Shown: one piece after another, positions 1 to 8,274 of the stretch | Layout: the number at the start of each line of letters is the position of its first letter | How positions within the stretch are numbered: position 1 is the first letter of the stretch | Origin: Synura sp. LO234KE | Taxonomy: Eukaryota > Sar > Synurophyceae > Synurales > Mallomonadaceae | DNA: 24,481 nucleotides | Assembly (NCBI GenBank): GCA_015143735.1 | Contig: VKHC01000038.1 | Location: 1-24,481, forward strand | Direction of reading: 5' to 3' | Made by a program: the position numbers and the translations under genes | The notes under the pieces: generated by a model | The model's database searches: none | What the model was told of the DNA's origin: nothing | Seen by the model: only the letters and a program-made list of their open reading frames with translations

Positions 1-2
1 AA

Positions 3-585
3 TCATGTATTACTCAACTCTTCCGTCGACCTCAACTCTACCATTCTAGCGAGCACTAATACAACATCCACGAATAGAAACGCAAGCATAGTCGGGGTAA
101 ACAACGATGCACTTTGGAAATACCCCTCTCTTAACGCAACAAGTATAATTATATTCCGGCTTTCTAGGTTCCATTGGTACTGTCAAATATTTCCCCATTT
201 CTGCGATAGCTAGATTAAATGCGAATTTCGTGGAGTAACTTGTATATGAATATGTGGGAAAGGGCTCGAGGCATGGGGAAGGATGGGCCGCTCCTTACGC
301 CTACATCTTCTACCTGTGTTTTCAGCTCTGCGAATATCCTCGAAGTCCTCCTTTGTCACTTCGACAAAGTACTTGCTGGCTACTCGCTCCCCTCCCTAAG
401 CTGATGAAACTACGCACGCCAGAGTACAGGATGCGTTGAATTTTATCTGCAGATATTGATTCAGGTTATCCACACACTCGGTGTTCCTGACGCTTGAAGC
501 GGAGCGCCGTGAGCGCCTTGCATCGATGTCACAAGGCAAGGGCGAGATCAAGTAAAATACGTTTGTACCAAGACAGAGTCCGCAT
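3..585 (-). CDS. 3' part of an unrecognised gene with hydrophobic C-terminus (partial)
   Basis: I do not recognise the family. Four candidate exons chain in phase on the minus strand: 585..533, 486..428, about 382..314 (acceptor ambiguous: 379 or 382) and 163..3, ending in TGA at 5..3. The translation reads roughly MRTLSWYKRILLDLALA, then NTECVDNLNQYLQ, then SKYFVEVTKEDFEDIRRAENT, then a C-terminal exon with a membrane-like segment (TMLAFLFVDVVLVLARM) followed by a short charged tail. Donors are GTGACA, GTACTC and GTAGAA. The last intron ends in CTAG and restores the frame exactly (g+aa). The ATG at 585 may only be internal, because a possible acceptor (TTGAG) lies directly before it, so upstream exons may be missing. 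The exon chain is inferred from phase and coding appearance, not homology. Confidence 0.4.
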
Positions 586-2037
586 CTCAACAATTATTAA
601 TCGGTGTCACAGAATTTCATGGCACAGCACGATATATAGATGTTGGGGGGGGGAGGAAATAACCACTGATGGTTCACGCACGCAAGTCCTTCAGATACTA
701 GCTTCAAGATTCTGCCCACGTTTGTGTGTCCTCCTTCAAGAAGAGGAGAGAACGAATGCGTTGATGACCACAAACGAATCGCTGAAACTGTGCTGACCAG
801 TAGTGAAGTTTTATTGAAATTAATTTAATCGAATTCTACTTTCATATGATCATTCGTTAGTACCCTTCTCTCAGTCTCCCGCGCTTAGCTATCACTTCTG
901 CTGGCTATAGTGGTGCCATGGTTGCAGACCTTGCTGCAAAAAATTTGTTAATGGCCACTTTCTCTTCGTTCTATTAGTAATACCGGCAGCAGGCCGTTGG
1001 GGAAGTGGTGCATTCTGCTGCCTGCGAGTGTGTGTTTGTGTGGAGACGTCCCACCACCACGGCGTCTAATATGCCGCAACAACAGCATCCGGATAAAAAT
1101 AGAATTAGATCGAGAAAAATCGTCATTTCAGCGCGCATTAGTACACCACCAATAGGGCCGGCAGACGGAGGAGAGCGAAATTTCTAACGACATGACGCAC
1201 CAGTGGGCGGAACGGCACCATTAGAAGGAGAAGTACAAATCGCTGGAAGCAAAAGGAGCCTGTGCCTTCTCGGCTGAGTGCTCTCCCTATTTATTCGTTA
1301 TAGCTGGCTCCTACAACCGGTCGTTCCGTCGAGGAGGGACCTCGTCCAGGACCAGGTTGAACGGGAAGAAACCTTATTTTATCCTCAGGTGCTCCAAAAG
1401 CTCCAAGAATCTAGACATATGACCCGTATATCATTTTTTCATACCGGTCCTTCTCCCTACTTAGTAAAACATAATTATGTGATTTTAGGCAAGATACATG
1501 ACCCATAGTAGTAGGGAGTTATTATTAGATATCGCCAATCGATATCATTTTCTTTGGATTGACATTCATCCCGTTGAGGTAACTAAGTAGCTATTATATG
1601 CTAATTAAATGATCCGCTGGCGAAAAAATCCACCATATTTCAGATCTCGAAATAAACATTGTGACCTGAAGACAATCAGTCCCCTTGACTTAATGCAGCT
1701 AATTGTTCGCTCCTAAAGCGCCTCCGAGAGCGGGCAAGGCAAGAAAATAGAAAAACGCGATCTGTCAACATTACTTAACAATAGACAAACTGCCACACTA
1801 CGAGGGGGAGGTTAACGACATACTGACCCTAAGACCGAGGAGTTCACCACACGGAAACTCCAACCAGAACCTACACAGAAGGAGGTCCTCTCGACTAAAT
1901 GAGTCTACGGTTGACTGCAACGCAAAGACAGGGTTAGCGAGCATCCAACCAACCGCGAGTAGGCAAGCGTAACCTACGTAGACAGTCGTACAAAACCAGC
2001 ATATCGCGCGGAGCTTTCGCTTGACCGCGTCAAAAAA
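586..2037. other. No gene supported (about 1.45 kb)
   Basis: I could not assemble a gene here. There are isolated coding-looking scraps. On the minus strand an ATG near 1193 starts MSLEISLSSVCRPYW before a GTGTAC donor-like site. On the plus strand 1339-1390 reads an acidic-helical stretch (DQVEREETLFYPQ) ending at CAG/GTGCTC. Either could be an exon of the left-edge gene or chance. A run of nine G lies at 645-653. The kinase gene ends at 2038, so part of this interval should be its 3' untranslated region and terminator. Confidence 0.5.
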
Positions 2038-5000
2038 CTAGAGCTGGTCGTCTTTGACGGATTCAATTTCGGACATGTCCGGGCTTGCGCGGTTCGCGTC
2101 ACGATGTGTGGGGAAGGGAGGACGATGGGGATGCCGGTTACCCTCGTCGATATTGATGTGGTTGTGGTGGTAATCGAGCCAAGCGGAGGTGGAAGCAGTT
2201 GGCTGTAAGTCGGGGGAAGCAGAGTAATCAGACACCACTTCGCCATCGGCTTCAGGGACAACACCTCCACCTTCAAAGGCAACAATTCTAACACTTTCCG
2301 TGTTTCTCTCTGGAAGAAGCTCTGTAAGATAAACGCAACACAGAACACAATCCTCACAATCACGTTCTGACCAATGAAGAGTGTATGCGATTTGAGTACC
2401 TGCAATTGCCGCCTGTAGCGCTAAGAGGTTAACGGGTTTGAATACGACTCTGTCCGCCCCACTGGAGACGAAGAGGTCCACGTCCGCCTTCACGGCATTT
2501 CCTGTTAACCCAATTATTCCTTTATCGAAGCCAAGCTGTCGGATCCTCCTTGTGGCCTCCGGGCCATCCATCACGGGCATCATGTAGTCCATCAAGATGA
2601 TGTCGAAGGGCTCCTTACTCTTCTCGGACTCCTCGACAGCTTTCACGGCTTCCGATCCATCAACAGCTTCGATCACCACGTAGCCATGCGTGGTCAATAC
2701 CCGGTTCAACATCTTCCTGTTCGTAACTGCATCATCCACCACGAGCACCCGAGCGATACTCGTGCTGTCAGGGTGAACTCGACCGGAGTACCTCCCGGAG
2801 AAGTGTTCACTGCAATCGGATGCGCGCGGGGACATAGACATAGAGGGCGACCCGGAGGCGATGGTGTTCAGGCGGTCGAAAGCTGGACCTCGATTCCCCG
2901 ACGCAGCTTTCGGAGAAGGTACTGAGACAGCGACAGCGACTCGTCGCACACCATGACCGGAACCATGTCCAAGCCCTCGGCCCCGACCGTGGCCGCTGCC
3001 GTGCCCGCTTCCTCCCAAGGAAGGAAACGCTCGTTTGAAAGAGTCGACTCGGTCCAGGGCGGAGGCGCTGCTCACAGAGAACGTGTCCTGCCCCCCCTCC
3101 TCACGCGGGGCCCGTACCAAAGGTAACTCCACGGTGAACTTTGACCCGAAGCCCACCCCCTCCGAAAACACGCTAATGCGACCACCGTGCAGCTCCACTA
3201 TCCCTTTCGAAACTGTTGACAGCGCAACGGGACATGAGACATGCGAGTGGAGGAGGAGGTAGTGTCCTGAGATTCAGAATCAAGGCATAAAGGGCGTGCG
3301 AGTGCAGACTTACTCCACAGGCCGAGTCCTGAGCCCTGACCATTCTGAAGCTCTCCCGGTGAGAATTGAATCACATTCTTAAATAGCTTTCCCTGGTTCT
3401 CCTGCCCGGGGATGGGGTGGGTGGAGCAAGGTCAAGGCCAAACACACAGCACACAAACCAATAGGATTGATTGGACACGGCGGTAGCGAACACAACAGCT
3501 CCTTGTCCATCGAATTCAAAGTTTAAATTTACACCCGCAAAGGGCCGTCACCGCGGGGCGGGGTCGTTACGGCGTACAAGATATTACAAACTTAGCTGTG
3601 CGTCTATGCAGGTGTGGGGATCTCACCGCCGATATGCCAGGCCCGGAGTCGACCACCTCGACGCGCATGTACCAACGCTGCGAGGGGCTGTCCGGTGAGT
3701 GTTGCTTGGATCCGAAGCTGTGCCGGATACTCGAGCGGTGTCGGTGATGTGCCCCCGCCCCAGTCCCCACGCCAAGCATCCCCGACAGGATGGACCCAGC
3801 AGACTGGGCATCTTGCTGCGCGTTGTTTCCGCTTGGTCGCCGACTGCTCGCGAAGGACGAGAAGGAGTTGGTCTCTTGTCTCAGAATACTGGCGACTGAG
3901 AACCGTCGGATGGAGGCCACGATACCAGAGCCGCTGTCAGGCACATGGTCCTCCAAGGACACGAGGGAGACTGTCACGCTGATAAGTCCCCCTCTCGGAG
4001 TGAACTTGAGCGCGTTGGACACAATGTTGCGGAAGACCTGACTGACTTTATGTTTATCGACTTTGACCAGAGCGGCCTTGAGCGCCTTCATTTGGGGCAG
4101 GTTGTGGTTGTCCGAAGGGTTGAGGACCAAGCTAACGCCGGCATGACGAGCCTGTGACCAAGAGAGGAGTGAGACGAGAGCAGTGAGGAGGGACGAAGAA
4201 AATGGAAACGTCCACGGAGACCAACCAGAAGGTTAGGTTAGTTTCTGAAAATCACCTGTATGTAGAAGGGCTGCATCACCTCCTGCAACAGGTTCCAAGC
4301 GAACACGTCATCGACCTCCAACTTCATCACCCCGTCCTCGAGTTTATCATATGCGAGCAGGTCATTGAGAATGGTCAGAGAGATCTCACAGGAGTCCTTC
4401 ACGTCCTTCACCGTCTCCTTCAGCCGGAAGATATTATGCGCTCGGCACTCGCTCTCCAATAGCTGCAGACCCATGTACACGGTGTTCAGAGGTGTGCGGA
4501 TCTCGTGGGAGATGTAACGGACGAACATTTTCTTGACCTGTAACGCTTGCTGGTGTTCGAGCGTAAATGGCAAAAGAAGGAAGATAACAATACTGTTAAC
4601 TGAGATAAGCAACAGAACTGGGTGAATGGGAATATGATCACTCTTGGCATAGATTCCATTCCTAATCAGATTGTGTGTGATAGCGTAGCAAAACCTACAC
4701 ACATACATCTTCTACACCTACACTTACACCCACACCTACACTCACACTCCCACGCCCTCCCTACCTCGGTACGGTTCAATTCCATCTTCGTGAAGCGTCC
4801 CACCAAGACCTCTGGAACCATGACACATGCCGTGAATACAAAGGAATATATAGTCATTAGAGAGGTGAGGTCCTCCTCTCGATTTGAAGACGACCACAGC
4901 ACAAATCCAACGAGGAGGGAGATCGTTGCAGCGGTTAACACACCAAATAAAACTGGATAGTAATACAAATCAGATAACTTAGAGTCATCGTCATGCAGTA

Positions 5001-5796
5001 TGACGCCAAAGTCGCTAATTTTATCTTTGTGAATCGAGTTATTTTTTATTTTGTTTTCGTCATTTACAAAATAGTGATGTCTGTACCATCGGAATGACAA
5101 GAACCATATTGCGACAATGCAAAAGACGGAGAAAATAATAATAATAATGTCATAGCTCGAGCAACTATTGAAATTCAAAGTGGAATTAATGCTAACCATA
5201 ACTTGGGCGATAGACCAAACAAGAGATAGACCAACAGTTACTGTGTTTGTCCACACAGGTCCACCTCGAGATCTCAGATCGATGAGGAAGGAACAGAAAC
5301 CGAAAGAATTTCTTGCGTTAAGTATGCACCATGTCAAAGTAATATCATCACTAGGTATAGAGTATACGTCCAAAAGAAGGCATGAAAATAACAATAGCGA
5401 AACGTGACAAAATCTTGAAAAATAAAAGCGTCTGTGATTTGAAGAGTTGCTGGAAAACAAATCAAGAACCAAATTCATGGCAAGCGGAATTGAAATAGAT
5501 ATTCCTGCATCTACCGATCTCATAAACGAAGACGCTTTTATCGTATGGCTAAGCCAATCCAATTTAAATTTGAAGTTGCCTTTATCGAGGCATGGATAGA
5601 AGCAAAAAATACTCGAAGTAATTGCAATAAAAAAAGGAACAGAACTTGGATCGAAAATCAGTTGAGGCAAGATTCGTTGTGCAATATCCCTCAAGTTATA
5701 TGGTGAAGGCACAGGGAGAGAATTCTTCCTTTTCGAGTTAGGAACTTCATCTAAATTTGGGGGTCCCGACCCAGCAATATCTAGCTTTATTTTCAT
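2038..5796 (-). CDS. Hybrid sensor histidine kinase, six exons, 1011 aa
   Basis: A membrane sensor that autophosphorylates on histidine and passes the phosphate to its own receiver domain. Exons: 5796..4765, 4549..4256, 4151..3627, 3401..3314, 3212..2400, 2321..2038. All introns are GT-AG and all phases agree. Residues ~50-330 carry several hydrophobic segments with no recognisable extracellular sensor domain. The HisKA H-box SHEIRTPL has its phospho-accepting His at ~359. The HATPase N-box (FRNIVSNALKF) is at ~485-492, the G1 box DSGPGI at ~610 and the G2 box GSGLGLW at ~640-646. The REC domain starts near 802 (VLVVDD), with acceptor Asp ~855 in ILMDYMMPVMDG, Thr ~883 and Lys ~905 (FKP). All catalytic residues are present. 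Oddities: a ~90-residue Ser/Gly/His-rich insert between N-box and G1, a Gly-His repeat linker before REC, and a last intron of 78 nt without stop codons that is frame-neutral. The start shares a 106-bp spacer with the divergent TLC gene. Confidence 0.93.
4697..4757. repeat. CA/CAC-rich low-complexity tract in kinase intron 1
   Basis: A run of CACA, CTACAC and CACAC motifs starts a few bases inside intron 1 of the kinase gene. On the sense strand it reads as GTG, GTAG and GTAAG units, so the true donor (GTAGGG at 4764) is followed by several near-consensus donor sites. It is a simple-sequence tract. I see no sign that it is transcribed separately. Confidence 0.7.
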
Positions 5797-5902
5797 CCCA
5801 GAAGATGTCTATATTTGGCTAAGTTGTTCGCTCGGTGGGGCTTTATTTTGGGAACCCTAGAAAGGGGAATTGTAATTCGTTGCACAGAATTTCTGCGCTA
5901 CG
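5797..5902. promoter_or_regulatory. Shared divergent promoter spacer, kinase / TLC gene
   Basis: Only 106 bp separate the kinase ATG (minus strand) from the first ATG of the TLC gene (plus strand). Both promoters and both 5' untranslated regions must therefore lie in this spacer or overlap the coding ends. It is AT-rich with a GGGAACCC palindrome near its middle. No clear TATA box is assigned. The regulatory role is inferred from position only. Confidence 0.5.
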
Positions 5903-6677
5903 ATGTGCTTGATGGTAAGATTCACTAGATTTAGAAATTATTACCAGAAAATTCTCAAATATTATTCAGAGATGGACTACGTCTTCGTACATGATATTTT
6001 TAACATAATTTCTCTGTCATTGGTGGTCGCATTGGATTTCACGTACCTTTGGCGCTCAACAAAATTTGATCGCATCGGCACTGCTTCACTAGGTAGGATT
6101 ACAATCATTATTGACTATTTTGAATATTTTAACTATATTTGGTACGTCCTCTTATATCTTATTTTGCTATTTCTTACTAGGGGAAGAGAATGCGGATCTC
6201 TTCTCCTACTTCTACCTTTTTTTTGTTTTATATTTGTTAGTGGATACTTTATGGGTTCTAGTATTTCCGAAGGCGGTTCCCTCGAATCCGTCGTCAATCA
6301 TTATTCATCACTTTGCAACCCTTCTCTACTGTGTTATTCCATTTGTTGATAACCAATTTTCTTGGCATATGGCTATCTGTCTAGTGGTGGAACTAAATAG
6401 TTTAATGTTGGCGATTAGAAGGAACTTAGTTAAAGGGACGATGCTTTATCGCTTTTGTGAGCTTTCGTTCTTTGCGTCTTGGATAGCTCTTAGGCTTATA
6501 TTGTATCCTATACTTGTTATTTTTATGTGGTTTGAATACTGTCGTTATCGTGAAATCACTGGTACCTGGGTAAATATGATGGCGGCGGCTCCGGTTTTTC
6601 AATTTATTCTTACAGCGATGAGCATAAAATGGACATATGATCTAGCCGGAAAAATTTTCTTCAAGAATAAAGCGTAG
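5903..6677 (+). CDS. TLC (TRAM-LAG1-CLN8) domain membrane protein, two exons
   Basis: A small polytopic membrane protein of about 205-228 aa. Exon 1 ends at 6092, the intron is 6093..6180 (GTAGGA...CTAG, 88 nt), and exon 2 is 6181..6677. The join restores the frame through ...IGTASLGEENADLFSYF. The TLC signature region reads PSSIIIHHFATLLY, then an acidic/Asn-rich helix (VELNSLMLAIRRNL) and further helices to a short basic tail (KIFFKNKA). The family includes ceramide synthases and the TMEM56/TLCD membrane-lipid proteins. The compact size and absence of a homeobox or LAG1 active-site block favour a TLCD-like protein; the substrate is unknown. The start is uncertain: ATG 5903 reads through to ATG 5972 in frame, but a possible 5' intron (GTAAGA at 5915, acceptors at 5946 or 5969) could use either ATG. 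Confidence 0.83.
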
Positions 6678-6987
6678 CCTTTTATTAAGAAAGTTTTTTG
6701 GCTGTTATCCACTTGCTTGGCTGGTGTTATTTCCTACCACCACTTGTTTCTAGCTAGTTAGTAAATCATACAGTATCCATGCACCTTACTCAGAGCGTTA
6801 TCTACTAAAATTTTGTGAACATAATTGGGTACAACTTTTCATTTATTGACAAGATTTTCTGCAGATAACCCAGAGTTGATCGGTTTCCTTCATGCGTACA
6901 AACAACTGATCAAACATCAAATGAGAATAAGCTGATCAAGCAAACAGATATACCAATCAAGGAGAGGTTTATATTAAGTATCTTTTC

Positions 6988-7101
6988 TCAGAGTGAAAAT
7001 CCACGAGTGCGGGTGGCAAAAAATATGGCTGAGGCTTCGCTGACGCTTGATAACACCATTTGCACCTCCTCGTCCTCAGCAGAGGGGCGCACATTCAACA
7101 T
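6988..7101 (-). CDS. Short ORF or terminal exon, 37 aa, unrecognised
   Basis: ATG at 7101 to TGA at 6988. The peptide begins MLNVRPSAEDEEVQMVLSSV and ends TRTRGFSL. It looks more protein-like than its surroundings, and a CTAG acceptor lies immediately 5' of it after a pyrimidine-rich stretch, so it could be the last exon of a lost or unrecognised gene. No domain is seen. Support is weak. Confidence 0.2.
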   Translation of the reverse strand: MLNVRPSAEDEEVQMVLSSVSEASAIFFATRTRGFSL

Positions 7102-8119
7102 CCTAGGACTTCACTCCCTGTCGTGAAGAAAACGAATGGACAAGTTGCCACAACTACTGCGAAATGTGCTTGAACCTTTTTTTTCATCTCACCCAGAATC
7201 GGAAAAATAAATTTTCATCATTTGGCACTACGTAAGAAAAATCATCCGTGAGTTTTCATTTTACCGGGTAAACCGTGCGAACGCATCATTTCCCAAAATG
7301 TTGAGGCCGAACGCTTCTCACATACCGAATCGTTTTGGCTCAAATTTTATGGCAAACTTCGCCTAAGTATGTCAAACCTCATCTCGGAACGATCTCGTTG
7401 TTCACTCGTAGTTTCCTCGGCAAGCCATCTCGAAAACGTACTCATAATCAAACTCATCGTTCCACGATGATTCCCAACATAAACTCTTAGTTTCCCGAAA
7501 ATCGTCATTGCAATACCAATACGTAGACGGAGGCGAAAATATTGTCACAGCTTGTTCTTTAAGTAAATCGACGAGGAAAGGCCATGCAATAGAAAGACAG
7601 CGCAAGATGAGAGAAAACCCAGAACTCTCAACAGAACAACTCCCCACATTTATCAAATGGCAAGCCAATTTAATAAGAATATCAATTATTCTTACAATGA
7701 GCGGCAATGGCACTAGCAAAGTCGAGCAGTGCGATAAAGGAGCTAGCTAAACGAAAAGAAATACCAACGCAGGAAATATGAATCCCACTTGATTATCAGC
7801 AGTTGGACGTTCTTATTCACCAACAAACTAAAAGCTTAAGTACTCAAATAAGTTTTCAATTCTTCGCTACTCGTACTGACTGAGTGATTCGAAAGTCGCT
7901 GCTATAAATTCCATTCCTGTTCACTAGAAGAAGCAACAACAATAATTTCTTGAATCGGATTTTACTTGTGGACAAAAACAGCTAGCTTCACGAAAATAAG
8001 AATCTTTTGATCGGAACTGGTGGTGGCTGCGCAATATTTTGTATTGACATCCAAGCTGTGCATCCGGAACAGATGAATAGCTTGACTCCTAATACTTCAA
8101 TTCCTCCAGTGAATGGATT

Positions 8120-8145
8120 GAATATCGGGAATGAATATCGGGAAT
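8120..8145. repeat. Perfect 13-bp tandem duplication
   Basis: GAATATCGGGAAT occurs twice head-to-tail (8120-8132 and 8133-8145). It lies ~130 bp beyond the stop codon of the channel gene, probably in or near its 3' untranslated region. It looks like a replication-slippage duplication. Confidence 0.9.
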
Positions 8146-8274
8146 TTCAGTGATCAAGTAGAATAGCTCCGCGCCACTAAATGCACCATCGCAGGAGTCA
8201 TACTGTTTTCTTATCATTTCTATCCGCAGTAACTACCCGTTCCTCTCAACAATATTGTACATGTTCCCTATACT

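Larger units (their letters stand above)
6678..8274. other. Gene-poor interval between convergent genes
   Basis: The TLC gene and the channel gene point tail to tail across this 1.6-kb stretch. No multi-exon gene could be built. ORFs of 105 aa (minus, 7402-7719) and 80 aa (plus, 7508-7750) overlap each other, lack family patterns and start on non-ATG or isolated codons. They look like chance. The region must contain both 3' untranslated regions. Confidence 0.5.

Noticed and set aside
1974-2405. 143-aa minus-strand ORF
   Set aside because: It is an out-of-frame shadow of the kinase receiver exon and its last intron; the real frame carries the conserved receiver motifs.
7402-7750. Overlapping 105-aa and 80-aa ORFs on opposite strands
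   Set aside because: No family pattern, no splice partners, and no reason to favour either strand.
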